This document shows, piece after piece, positions 41,899-52,148 of a stretch of 64,000 nt of DNA. Every line of letters starts with the position of its first letter. Position 1 is the first letter of the stretch. The translations under genes were made by a program, and so were the position numbers. A model generated the notes under the pieces. The model saw nothing but the letters and a program-made list of their open reading frames with translations. It did not search any database and was not told the origin of the DNA. Origin of the DNA: Ophiobolus disseminans (taxonomy: Eukaryota > Ascomycota > Dothideomycetes > Pleosporales > Phaeosphaeriaceae); the NCBI GenBank assembly GCA_010093685.1, contig MU006217.1, positions 272,911-336,910 of the forward strand, in the 5' to 3' direction.

Positions 41899-42457
41899 AT
41901 GTTCCCTCGCCCAAATTTTACAAACTTTTCTCGTCCACTCCGACAAGTCGTGCCCACTACCACCATCAGACCACTCAGCGCCACAGCAGCTATCATGGGT
42001 GTCCAGAAGACGATTCTTGCCGAGGGCAATGGCCCCAGCCCGGCAAAGGGCGATAGGGTTACTATGGAGTATGTGTCTTGCTGTCTACATGCTGTATCAC
42101 GGCGCTAATACTGTGGTTTCTATTAGGTACACCGGCTGGCTGCGCACAGCTGGCGAGCCCGAGGAGAAGGGCAAGCAGTTCGACTCGACCAAAGGCCGCG
42201 GCTCCTTCCAGACACCCATCGGCGTCGGCCGTGTCATCAAAGGTACACACCCACACATATACACCTACCCCTCCTCCACGCCCATGGCTAACATACCCAC
42301 GACAGGCTGGGACGAGGGCGTCGTGCAGATGAAGCTCGGCGAAAAGGCACGTCTCGACATCACCTCCGACTTCGCATACGGCACCCAGAGCTTCCCCGGC
42401 CTCATCCCCCCCAACTCGGATCTCATCTTCGAGGTCGAGCTCAAGGCGATCAACTAG
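41899..42457 (+). CDS. FKBP-type peptidyl-prolyl isomerase, possible dual targeting
   Basis: Three exons, 41899-42068, 42127-42242 and 42306-42457. From the first ATG the product has 145 residues. From the second in-frame ATG at 41995 (MGVQKTILAEGNGPSP) it has 113, the normal length of cytosolic FKBP12. The FKBP core is complete: YTGWL, FDST, TPIGVGRVIKGWDEGVVQMKLGE across the last join, the AYG loop and LIFEVELKAIN. The extra N-terminus (MFPRPNFTNFSRPLRQ) is rich in Arg, Ser and Thr with no acidic residue, as in mitochondrial presequences. Two start codons could give mitochondrial and cytosolic forms. FKBPs catalyse proline isomerisation and bind FK506 and rapamycin. Confidence 0.93.
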
Positions 42458-42836
42458 GAGGCGTCCGTCGAGGGGCAGACGATCACGCTGGGCCATGGAG
42501 GATGAAAGGACAGGGCGAGGAATGATTACTCGAAGCTGGATTAAGTTCCGGCTGGAGGCCCCGAATGAGGGCAGGTCATAGAGCTTATCAATGATGTTGA
42601 TAGTCCATGTGCACATTGCGAACTTCATGCTGCAGTGTTGGTGACTCCACAGTGCAATCATATCACAAGTACAGACGAAACTCGAGCGAACAGACAATCA
42701 CAATATGTTGCATTGCTCGCGTCTGGTATCTATGCGCGCTATCCTACATGGCCATGCTTAGATGCGCCAACTTTTAAATCTACCCATGACCGCATAAGAA
42801 ATGCTCCCGTGTGCTAATGATGCAACCCAACAAAGA
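42458..42836. other. Convergent intergenic spacer
   Basis: 3' flanks of the FKBP and Erj5 genes. Nothing else recognised. Confidence 0.6.
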
Positions 42837-44186
42837 CTACCTGGTGCTCTTAACCCTGGTAGCCCTGCGCTTCCTCGCCTCAGCGTTCAGGTTTTGGGCT
42901 GTCGCGTTCTGGAGGGCAGCCTCTTCTTCGGGCAGGTCAGACGACTCCATCAGCGGCTCCTCGAGCAGTTCCTGCTTGTTGAGGACGCGGCCGACAGACT
43001 GGTTGTATACGAACTTGGGGAGCTTGAAGAGGAGGGTGTCGAAGATGGTGGGCTGGGGTTCTTCGTTCGGCTGGTCGTTGTTAGTTTGGATCGTTGTGAC
43101 GGTTTGGGAGTACTTACATCAAGCAGGAACTCGCCCTTCATGCCCTCCTCAGTCTCCTCCTCGAGGAAGACGTTGCCGACAGAGTCTACGATAAGCACCT
43201 TGCCGTTCTCAGCGACGATGCGCTTCTTCGCGCCCTGAGGCCCAGAAGTAATTACAGCCTCGACGGGCGTGCTGATGCCAGTGGCGCGTGCAGTGCGTGC
43301 AGCCTGAGTCTTCTTGCCCTTCTTGTTCTCCTTGTCCATGGCGCGCTTCTCACGACGGTTCCTTGGGACGAATTCCTCGGACGAGTCCTTGTCCTTTTCC
43401 TTTTCCTCCTCATCATCCTCCCACTGCTGGGTGTTGACAGGGCTTACTCCTGGAATGCCCTGAATGGCGGTCTCATCTCCCCACGCAGTCTTGCGCGCAT
43501 GTCGAATGTAGCGCTCGACGAACTCCTTGCGGCGCCTCCAGCCCACGAGCAGGGCAAAGTAATGGAAGCCGCCACCCATGACGACTAGCATGCCGAAAAG
43601 TACAGAGCCGAGTCCTGGGCGGAAGCGCTGGTAGTAGTAGCCGGTGCCCCTCCACGCCGGGAAGCCGTTCTTCAGGAAGTGGTCATACCGCGCGCGATCA
43701 GGCCCCTTGAGCATTTTGGCGATGACAGACAGCCTCTGGTAGCTGGCCGTGACCTTCTTCAGGTGGGCATCGATTTCCTTCTTGGACGGGCTCTTGGCGA
43801 CCTTGACGCCCGGTGTCTTGCCATCTTTCTTGTTGTTCTTCTGGTACTCGTTGATGAACTTCTGGCGGGCCTTGTCGGGGTGAAGCTGTGCAGACTTCTT
43901 GCGGTAGGCCTTGTTCAGCTCGTCCTGCGATGCGCTGGACTTGACGCCGAGGAGGTGGTAGAAGGTGACATTGTTGCCCTCGAACTTGGCGACCTCGTCA
44001 CGCAGGCGGAAGATCTCGTGGTCTGTCGTCACATGTCAGCACAATTGCATCTCTAGCTCAATCCGTCTGTATGAAGCATCCAAACACGAATTGGACAGGA
44101 TCGGAATACGCACCCTCCTTGCTCCAGGCAGCCGCAAAGGCGGCGAATAAGCACACGACCAGCACGAGAAGCGCATTGGACTTCAT
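42837..44186 (-). CDS. ERJ5: ER-membrane J-domain protein (Erj5-like)
   Basis: Three exons, 44186-44114, 44022-43118 and 43070-42837, give 403 residues. Exon 1 encodes an ER signal peptide (MKSNALLVLVVCLFAAFAAAW). The J domain follows (NVTFYHLLGVKSSASQDEL, HPDKA with intact HPD), then a single transmembrane segment (GSVLFGMLVVMGGGFHYFAL) and a charged cytosolic part with EFVPRNRREKR. It ends with the conserved block TIFDTLLFKLPKFVY in the last exon. The order matches yeast and filamentous Erj5, a co-chaperone that helps preserve ER folding capacity. The last intron is 47 nt. Confidence 0.9.
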
Positions 44187-44759
44187 TGCGGGCGGTGTTG
44201 CGAGAAAGTCGGCTTGAGTGGTCGAGCTGCAAGTGATAGGAACGCGGCAGCTTGTGCGGCCGGGAGTCGAGTAGTGCGGTGAACCGCTGGAGTAATGATT
44301 GAATGTGGCCCAATCAAGCTTGACCGGTGGAGAGGAGCGATGGGGGATAAAAAGTGCCTTCACCCGTGGTTGTGACTTGTCTCCTGGGCCAATTCGCTTT
44401 CCCAAGAAAAAGTCCGAGACGTGGATGTGCAAGGTGGCTTCAGCATGAGGCTCGGCTAGGCTGACCCTTCCCCTACCGTGCAGCTCGCGCGTTCCGTGTG
44501 GCTTGGGCGCGGGTCCCTGAGATTCGCGGCGAGCAGGGGCTACAAACTTAGCTATTCAACACTCAACACGTACCATTTCTCACACATCCTCCCACACCCC
44601 GTCGTGTCTCGTACCGGCCGCGTAAGCACCCCCATCCCTCTGCCACTCTCACAAACACCGGTAGGCAGCAGCATTCCATATATCTTCGTTCCCTTGACAG
44701 CCTAGAGGCCACATCTCCGCAGACTTACCCTTGCGCACTATCACATATCAGCCGCTGAC
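44187..44759. other. Divergent promoter region of ERJ5-like and PRA1
   Basis: A CCAAT pentamer occurs on the plus strand at 44309-44313, inside GCCCAATCAAG. No gene seen. Several CA-rich stretches just before the PRA1 start resemble fungal 5' leaders. Confidence 0.55.
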
Positions 44760-45410
44760 ATGAATTCCAAAGTAGACCTCGAGGCCCAGCAGCAGCCCTT
44801 CCTACCACTCGACGACACTCCGCAGCCCCCACAGCCTGAACCTTCCCCTCCGCAGGCACCGACAGCCCGTCCCACCTTCATGTCGCGCTTCAGCATCCCC
44901 ATCGACGCCCTTACGTCGCGAGTCAACCTCTCAGGGCGCTTCGATGGTCTGCGCAACACCTCGATATCCTCCCGCTTCGCCAATCTGCGCCCCATCTCCG
45001 AGTTCCTCGATGTCAAGCGCATTTCCAAGCCCGCCAACTTCAGCGAGGCCCAGAGCAGGGTCAACTACAACCTAGGCTACTTCTCGAGCAACTATGCCGC
45101 CGTCTTCGCCATGCTCAGCGTTTACAGCCTTCTCACAAATCTCCTACTGCTATTCGTCATAGTCTTCATCGTCGGCGGCATGTTTGGCATCGGCAAGCTC
45201 GAGGGAAATGACCTTCAGCTTGGTAGCGTGCGCGCATCCACCTCCCAGCTCTACACCGGCCTCTTCGTCATTGCGATCCCGCTCGGCCTCTGGGCTTCTC
45301 CCTTCACCACCGTCCTCTGGCTCATCGGAGCCTCTGGTGTCACCATCCTGGGCCACGCTGCGTTCCTCGACAAGCCCATCGAGTCAGCTTTTTCAGAGGA
45401 GGCGGTCTAA
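44760..45410 (+). CDS. PRA1 family protein (prenylated Rab acceptor)
   Basis: A single exon of 216 residues. The N-terminus is proline-rich (about 1-35). Then come the PRA1 block around RPISEFLDVKRISKPANF, SRVNYNLGYFSSNYAAVF, and two hydrophobic hairpins (LLTNLLLLFVIVFIVGG; a second around YTGLFVIAIPLGLW and VLWLIGASGVTILGHAAF). PRA1/Yip3 proteins sit in Golgi and ER membranes and bind prenylated Rab GTPases. The stop codon is only 62 nt before the open frame of the next gene on the same strand. Confidence 0.9.
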   Translation: MNSKVDLEAQQQPFLPLDDTPQPPQPEPSPPQAPTARPTFMSRFSIPIDALTSRVNLSGRFDGLRNTSISSRFANLRPISEFLDVKRISKPANFSEAQSRVNYNLGYFSSNYAAVFAMLSVYSLLTNLLLLFVIVFIVGGMFGIGKLEGNDLQLGSVRASTSQLYTGLFVIAIPLGLWASPFTTVLWLIGASGVTILGHAAFLDKPIESAFSEEAV

Positions 45411-45472
45411 GTGGTCGGCCGCGAGCTCCTAACCCTAAGCCCCCATGGGGAAGACCACCAGGGGCGACAGAA

Positions 45473-46804
45473 GTGGGGAAATATTACGAGGGGTTGGAGG
45501 AGGATGTTCATAGATTTCAAGAGCTCGACAGTGACGACGAGAAGAATGGCGTTTTATTAGATCGGGGCGCACAACAGAATTCAAACCGCCGGCAGTTCAG
45601 TCCGGATGAACTTTACTTTAATGACATGGACATTGGCGCATGGGAAAGACGAACAGCTGCTGTGGAGGGACTCTACGACCTAGGCTATGATTTACAAGAA
45701 GAGGACGAGTGCTACTATGATGATGCTGGAGAGCCAATTTCGCATGCTGAATACCAAGAGTTGCTCTTTCGACGGGTACTGGACAAGATACGAGTAGCAC
45801 GTGCCACTGGTGACCCCGACGTTCAACTCAGTCCTGAAGAACTCGAGGCTTACCAGTCAAGGCTGCACGGTAGCAGGGCACCTGCAGCGCTTCCGCAGAC
45901 AAAGACTCGTGCTTCAAATTCTCCGGTCCTAGACGATGCAGCAAGCGTACTGAGCGCCCACACCAGCCGGCCGGAGCACACAAGCAAGTCGAAGTCGAAG
46001 AAAAAGACATCTCTCTTCTCGTCCAAACCCAAGAAGGAAAAACCCAGTAGTCGCAAACGCGCTGTTTCGAGTGTATCGAGTGGCTCAAGTCAAATACCAC
46101 CCGGCTTCGTGGTGCCTGGACCTGAGGGCCACCCCGTGTATACTCCAATCAATCCATACCACGGCAACTTGGCACGACCGCCCTCGAGACCGTCTTCAGG
46201 TTCGGCCTCAGCAAACAATCAAGTCCCTCATACATCCTCGCACATGACGTCTCCACAGGCGTGGCAAAATGACCTTCCTGGAGCATTTCCCGGGATGTTT
46301 GCGTATCCTCAGCAGGCGTATTGGCCAATGACTCCCCCCGACCAAGTCTGGCAGAATGCCCCTCATCCATACACATGGGACGACGCTGATGACCGCATCC
46401 AACCCGAACCTGCTCCGCCCGCCAAACTTGTGCCGTTTCCTGTGGAACCTTATCAATATCAAAGCTTCAGTCCTTCTTCTTCGTCTCAGCCATCGCCCCA
46501 GCTTCAGTATACTCGCCAGCCCAGCGCGCCAGTTTCGGAGGCCAGTTACACTTCAATGCCCCGTCGCGTCCCTGTGCCAGCCCAGCCTACAGCACCAGTC
46601 GCTGACGTCCGGGACTATTCTGATCATGGCTTCCAGCAACCAACGTACCCAGATGTTGTCGCAAACTACTCAAGCGATGTTCCAGAAGCTCCTGCCGTTG
46701 AGGTCCTATCACAGCCTGTCCCCGTACCAAACACCAAAGCTAGTGGGAGCGGCAAGGATGGCGAGAGAAGGAGGAAGGGTGGCAAGACTAAGAAGAAGAG
46801 CTGA
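45473..46804 (+). CDS. Conserved-looking low-complexity protein, start unresolved
   Basis: An open frame of about 443 residues without a recognised domain. The N-terminal part is ordered and acidic (RFQELDSDDE, YFNDMDIGAWERR, YYDDAGEPISHAEYQELLF). The middle is basic and serine-rich (SKSKSKKKTSLFSSKPKKEK), and the rest is rich in Pro, Gln and Ser, ending in GGKTKKKS. The frame has no ATG before residue 52. The ATG at 45445 is in another frame, and the open frame continues leftward across the PRA1 stop. A 5' exon spliced into the acceptor-like CGACAG at 45465-45470, with CTAAC at 45429-45433, is the likeliest answer. A read-through or spliced fusion with PRA1 cannot be excluded. Confidence 0.65.
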   Translation: MGKYYEGLEEDVHRFQELDSDDEKNGVLLDRGAQQNSNRRQFSPDELYFNDMDIGAWERRTAAVEGLYDLGYDLQEEDECYYDDAGEPISHAEYQELLFRRVLDKIRVARATGDPDVQLSPEELEAYQSRLHGSRAPAALPQTKTRASNSPVLDDAASVLSAHTSRPEHTSKSKSKKKTSLFSSKPKKEKPSSRKRAVSSVSSGSSQIPPGFVVPGPEGHPVYTPINPYHGNLARPPSRPSSGSASANNQVPHTSSHMTSPQAWQNDLPGAFPGMFAYPQQAYWPMTPPDQVWQNAPHPYTWDDADDRIQPEPAPPAKLVPFPVEPYQYQSFSPSSSSQPSPQLQYTRQPSAPVSEASYTSMPRRVPVPAQPTAPVADVRDYSDHGFQQPTYPDVVANYSSDVPEAPAVEVLSQPVPVPNTKASGSGKDGERRRKGGKTKKKS

Positions 46805-47351
46805 TTTTGTGTTTCCAGTGCTGCGTTCATGTCATACCCGGAGGTTTCGATTCGATTCTGCTTCATTCGACTTTCTGTTTCTTGGACCTTGTAGGGCTCT
46901 AGTTCATTTGCGTCTTGTAAGGTCTCATGGATATTCGCGTGCACTACCGCGCTCGAGACTTCAATTAAATTACACTTCAACATTCGGACACGATAACAGC
47001 TGTGGTGACGATACTCTGGTTTCATTCCGAGACTGACAATAAAGTTTCTGTGTGTTGCAGCATGCCAGATTTAGTAAGAATGAGACCTAATACCGTGTGA
47101 GTACAATGAAGGCTTCTGTCATTGATTGTCTGTCTCACATGCTAGCAAGCCGCAGGTGGCCAGAGCTCTCTTGCAAACGCCATACGTCATCGCAATCCGC
47201 GAAACCACCTTGCACTTCGAGCCGCGTTTGCTTCGCGAAGGCTGACACTCTCTACCTAAAACGACCTACGCTTTACAAATTTCCCTTGCTACACCATTAC
47301 ACCAATACCTACAATAAACCTCCCACCAACAACCTCCCTAAACCTACCATC
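46805..47351. other. Intergenic, 5' flank of the J-domain gene
   Basis: No gene seen. The last 100 nt are rich in C, A and T, as in fungal 5' leaders. Confidence 0.6.
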
Positions 47352-48105
47352 ATGGGTAAGCTTTCCCACTCCCTCCACTAGGCACCCACTAACACCCCCC
47401 ACAGCCGGCGCAGATTACTACAAAGTGCTAGAAGTCGACGCCAAATCAACCCAGCAACAAATCCGCGATGCCTACAAAAAAGCAGCCCTAAAACACCACC
47501 CAGATCGGGTCCCCTCAAACTCCCCAGAACGCACAGCCCGCACAAAACGCTTCCAGCAAATCAACGATGCGTACTACACCCTCTCCGACCCCACGCGCCG
47601 CCGCGATTACGATGCTGCGCGCACGTACAACTCGTGGACAGGCACGACTGCGACGCCAGAGAGCGAGTTCGACGACGAAGTGCCGCGCCAGAACGCCGGC
47701 ACAGGCACAGGAAGCGGCTTTGGCAGCTTCCCCTGGAGCGCATTTGGCTTCGGCAGCGCGCCCGCGGGCAACACCGAAGAGTCACATAATCGCTTCTCAG
47801 AGGAGCAATTCGGTGGCATATTCGAGGAGATGTTGCGGGAAGAAGGTATGGCGAACCAAGACGCGAGTCCGACGGGCAAGTTCTGGTCCATTGTGGGCGG
47901 GCTGAGTGGCGGCGCCATGGGCTTTATAGTTGCGAATTTCCCGGGTATGGTGGCGGGTGCGGTTGCCGGGAATAGGTTGGGGAGCGTCAGGGATGCGAAG
48001 GGCAAGAGCGTGTATGAGGTGTTTAGGGAGCTGCCGCAGGGGGATAAGGCGAAGCTGTTGAGTGATCTTGCGGCGAAGGTGTTTGCGAATGTTGTTAGTG
48101 GGTAG
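47352..48105 (+). CDS. J-domain protein with C-terminal glycine-rich hydrophobic segment
   Basis: Two exons, 47352-47355 (only four coding bases, ATG G) and 47405-48105, give 234 residues. The J domain is at the very N-terminus: ADYYKVLEVDAKSTQQQIR, then HHPDR with the HPD triad intact, and RFQQINDAYYTLSD. After a Gly/Ser/Phe linker there is a segment FIVANFPGMVAGAVAGN that may be membrane-associated, and a helical end. It stimulates an Hsp70 partner. The compartment is unclear. The very short first exon is common in fungal DnaJ genes and the phase fits. Confidence 0.9.
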
Positions 48106-48387
48106 ATGGGGATGGAGGATGGGTTGTGATGGTGCTTTGGGCTTTAAAATGATGATATCCTGCAATGCGTGGTCATGAAATGAAATGGTATATTTGCTCA
48201 AGCTATGTAGTTTAGATAGAGAATTTCATGATAAGAACACATTTTCCGCCTCATCGTCTCGCGATATACACACTCCCCAAAAAGAAAGAATTAATCCTGA
48301 ACGCCCAAGCGTGCGTGGCGTTCTTGCCTCCTTGCCTCATATCGAAACATCGTTAACGAAACGTCATGAAAAGGTATCGTCATTTGC
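48106..48387. other. Convergent intergenic spacer
   Basis: 3' flanks of the J-domain gene and the small membrane protein gene. Nothing recognised. Confidence 0.6.
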
Positions 48388-49104
48388 TCATCTCCAGCGG
48401 TCCTCGTCCGAAAAGCGACGTTTATCTGGGAAGCGCCGTTCCTCTGAAAACCGCCTCTCGTCTGAATAGCGTCGCTCCCGCTCATCCCTCCTCCTCACAT
48501 CCGGATCGTCCTCATCCACAAAAGCGCGTTCTTCTCCTCGTCAGCCATCTTGCCACAAAATATCACATCATCCCCATCCACCTCACATGAACTTACTCGC
48601 CATGCCCGCCAAACTCGCAAGCCCACTGATCCCACCCGCAAGGCTTTGCGCCGTGCCAATCCCCCCAGCCAGACTCTGCATATCGAAGCCGCCCATGCCT
48701 CCAGCAGCGCCGCCTCGCTCGTCGCCATACCCCGCGCTGCCGTAGTACCCAGCACTACTCGAGTGTCCGCCGCTCGCGCCCCGCGCACTCGGCGCGCCCG
48801 GCAAATTGACGCCGAACTGTTTGGCGAGTTTATGCAACACGCCGCCGCTGACGAGGGGCATGATGACCATGAAGAACACCTTGTAGGGGTGGCGCTGCGC
48901 GTAGCGCCATATCTCGCGCATGAAGTGCCGCAGCTTGGCGTACAGGTACGCGACGTAGCCGTCGCGCGGGGAGCGCTTGTACCGCGATGTCGATGCGTGG
49001 TGGCGCGAGGCGCTCGAGTACGAGGACCCGGCGTAGGAGCGGGCGCGCGAGGAGGAGCGGCGCGGGGAGGAGGAGCCGCCGAAGAGGTCGGGGAGCCAGC
49101 CCAT
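48388..49104 (-). CDS. Small uncharacterised membrane protein with predicted arginine-rich tail exon
   Basis: Exon 1 (49104-48597) starts MGWLPDLFGGSSSPRR and contains a Ser/Arg-rich region, a helical block YLYAKLRHFMREIWRYAQRH and a hydrophobic segment KVFFMVIMPLVSGGVLHKL, then Gly/Ser/Ala-rich sequence. If unspliced it ends after GMASKFM. A perfect donor (GTAAGT) starts at 48596, six codons before that stop. A 60-nt intron leads to exon 2 (48536-48388) in the right phase, giving 218 residues in all. The tail reads VDEDDPDVRRRDERERR, followed by repeats of the form RRFSDER, which is protein-like. Both endings are possible. I favour the spliced one. No function is known to me. Confidence 0.7.
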
Positions 49105-49991
49105 TGTGTCGGCGTGGATGTGGGATGAGTGTGTGAGTGTTGGTTTGGGTGTGAGGAAGGTGGTTAGGGGGGTTGTAGGGTGTGTTGTGGAGGATGCGCG
49201 GATGGAGGACGGGGGGAGGCGGTGTTGTAGGGTGTAGCGCGAGGCCCAGCGCATTCAGCGCAGTGCGTGGTGGCGAGGATGACTCTCGTCGTCGTCGTCG
49301 CTCTTGTCGCGATGACTCTGAAGTGCCAGCGCAGGGTCTGGGTCGAGGTCGAAGTCGCAAGGTGGGTGGGTCGAATTGGGCTTCAACCGTCTCTTAACAG
49401 CTGTCAAATCTCTTCCTCGTCGCCTCTAATCTTATCAGCCGAACGATGCTATGCGCAGCTCTTTCTTCAGCCTCAAGTCCCAAAAAAGTGTCGCAGAGAA
49501 GCAATTTCGCAATTCGTCGACGTCGAATAGACCAAGTCGCACGGCTGGGGAAAGAACAAAAGGGTCTTTGCAACTCGGGTCGGGAGTGGGAGCTACGAAC
49601 TTGTGGAGCACTGAATGATCGTCAAAGGCTAACAGACCGCCTTTTTTGGTGGTTGGGGGTCCCTGCAGCGGCGAGACGTGCCCAGGCGGCCCAACCACCT
49701 CATGCCGGGCTTGCGCACCCTGTGCGATGTCCTGCGTGAACCCATGCAAGTTACCGCTTGATTGGTTAGGAAGGGAGTGACGCGGATGGGACGTTGGACG
49801 ATGGTAGGTATCCATTACACCAGCACAGAAATCAATATGACTCCTCAAGCAAAAGAATAATTAGGTTCATTACGATGCTCATGTCGCTCCAGCATATCGT
49901 ACAACACAGCTGTCGCCCAAATGCATCCTCTATATTTAGCCCAAATCTTTCCTGCCACGAACACGCCCAAAAATATGCACTGCTAGAACGC
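49105..49991. other. Intergenic
   Basis: 5' flank of the small membrane protein and 3' flank of the Arf-GAP. Open frames on both strands lack recognisable content. Confidence 0.55.
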
Positions 49992-52148
49992 TCATCGCCT
50001 AAAGCTGGCACTGAGCCCAGAGAAAGCATCGGGTGAATGACGCCCACCCATCAGACCTGAAAAGTCCACGCTCTCATTACTCACATGTCGGACACCTGGA
50101 GTTTGCGCAGCGGAGAGCGGTTGACCCTGACTGCTAGCGAAAGGGTTCATCTGACCAGACATTGGTGCGGCTGGGGCAGGCGCAGGCACAGGTGCAGGTG
50201 CTGCCGGGGCTTGTTGCTGCTCAGTTCGCTGGGGGGCAAGCTGTGGGTAGTTGTATAGCGCTAGGATGGAACTCTTGTCAAAAGGGTTAGAGCTGTGCTG
50301 AGTTCCAGGGGTTTGCTGCTGCTGAAGCCCGGTCTGTTGCTGGTGAAATCCACCTTGCTGGTAGGTTTGCTGCTGGAATGGTTGTTGTTGATAACTATGC
50401 TGCTGTGGAAAGGCCAGCTGCTGAGAGCTCTGTGGGTGTTGCGTATATGTTTGCTGAGTACTCTGTTGCTGGTTCTGCCAAGGGTTGGACACCTGGGCTG
50501 TAGGAGTCGGAGTCTGTTGCTGCATCATCCATGGGTTTGACCCTTGCTGCTGCACTGGCTGCTGAGCAGGCTGTTGACCAAATGGATTGGAGTTTGTAGA
50601 GTTTGATGGCGAAAACATTTGGCTGCGGGAGGACCTCAAGAAGGGATTTCCTGGACTCGAGGGCGAAGACATGGATTGATATTGCGGTTGCGGATGCGAT
50701 TGCGGATGCTGCTGGAAGAAGGAGCTGTACTGCTCGGGTATCTGTGGCATAGGAGGCGGAGTAAACGACTGTTGAAAGGGATTCGTTTGTGCAAGCGGCG
50801 GCTGGGTTGGGCCATAGCCACCAGTCCGATTTGGAAAGAGCGGTTGTTGAGATGGTTGGTTCGATAGCTGCATGTTTTGGAGAGACTGATCAAGGCTTTG
50901 CGGCTGTCCGTAAGGATTTTGCTGGAAGCTTTGATTAGGCTGCTGCTGATAGTGCGGTTGCTGCCCTTGTGTTAAGAATGGGTTGTAAGAATTGGTAGGC
51001 GATGACGCTTGCCCAGTATACGCTGCATATGGTTGCTGGGTTTGTAGCGGTGCAGGCTGCGGCGGTTGCGGTTGCGGAGGTGGTGCTGCCGCAATGGCGT
51101 CTAGTGCATCGAAGGGATTGTTAGACTTGGAAGAAGCGGGCACGTTGTCGAAGGTGAGACCGTTGGCCGTGGGTTTCGCTGGTGGAGTGGGCGTGCTACC
51201 CCTGGACTTCCCCGGGTTCTGCTCGCCTAACCTGATCAAGGCCTCCACGGTCCGATCCAGATTCCCGTTGAGACCCTTTAGAACTGTAGAGTTGCGCTTG
51301 TCATCTGGGAAGCCCATGTCTCGCAGTGTCGCCAGCTTCGAATCCAGGCCGTCGCCCGATGTGTGTACGTTTGACCCAAAGACTCTGGAAGCCTTGTTGA
51401 CGCGCGGCGGCGAGGTCTCCTGCCCAAACCCTCCCAACCCAGGCGACACTGGAGGCGTGAGATTTCGCGGCGAAGTAGCGGCTTTGCGCAGCCCAAAGCC
51501 GAACCGCCCTGTGGGCTTCGGCGGTAGCGGCGGTGGTCGATCCTCTGAGCTGGTGCTACCCGTGTTCTGTCGCGTGCCTGGCCGCGTATCGTTCATGTAC
51601 ACCCGCTGCTCATATTTCTGCCGCACGTATCTTTCCATGGCGCTGTCGACCTCGTCCACGTCGATTGGTATCTGGGGCTTCACATTGCGCGGGTTGTACG
51701 TCTTGTTCGATTCCGAGTTCCCGATACGCTTCATGTTCTGGGTATTGTCAGTGACCGTTGGGCCGTCGAGCTGAGCACTGCCGTACGTCGACTTGCGCAT
51801 TGTCCCATTTGTCCATGCTCAGCGATTTGACCTTGGAGATGTGTGTTCCTAGCTTGCGGTGGAGGGCGGCGCACCGCATGCACAAGAAGATGCCCAGCTA
51901 AAGCAAGAGTCAGCCGTGAATCCGCGTATATGGTAGATGCATAGCTGCATGGTGTTGGACACTTACGCTCCAGCTTGCCCATCCTGTGGTGCTCTGTCAG
52001 CTGCAGTCCAATCTCCACGCGCGTAAGACTCACCTGGGTTCCGCGCGCCGCAGTCGGCACATGTGCTGTTTCCCGGGACCGTCTTGATCAGCTCCTGCAG
52101 CGCCCTCTCATTACGCGCTTGCTGGCGCTTGTTCAGAGCGGATGCCAT
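49992..52148 (-). CDS. Arf GTPase-activating protein with UBA domain (Gts1-like)
   Basis: Four exons, 52148-52034, 51983-51967 (17 nt), 51897-51787 and 51737-49992, give 662 residues. The Arf-GAP zinc finger is C-x2-C-x16-C-x2-C (Cys about 30, 33, 50, 53), followed by AALHRKLGTH with the arginine finger (about 58), KVKSLSMDKW and NVKPQIPIDVDEVDSAMERYVRQKYE across the joins. A UBA domain follows (LRDMGFPDDKRNSTVLKGL, about 190-230), then a very Gln/Pro-rich half with NPF motifs, as in yeast Gts1 and related proteins that bind EH-domain endocytic factors. It promotes GTP hydrolysis on Arf and acts in vesicle traffic. The 17-nt exon lies inside the zinc finger and must be included to keep it. 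Confidence 0.92.
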
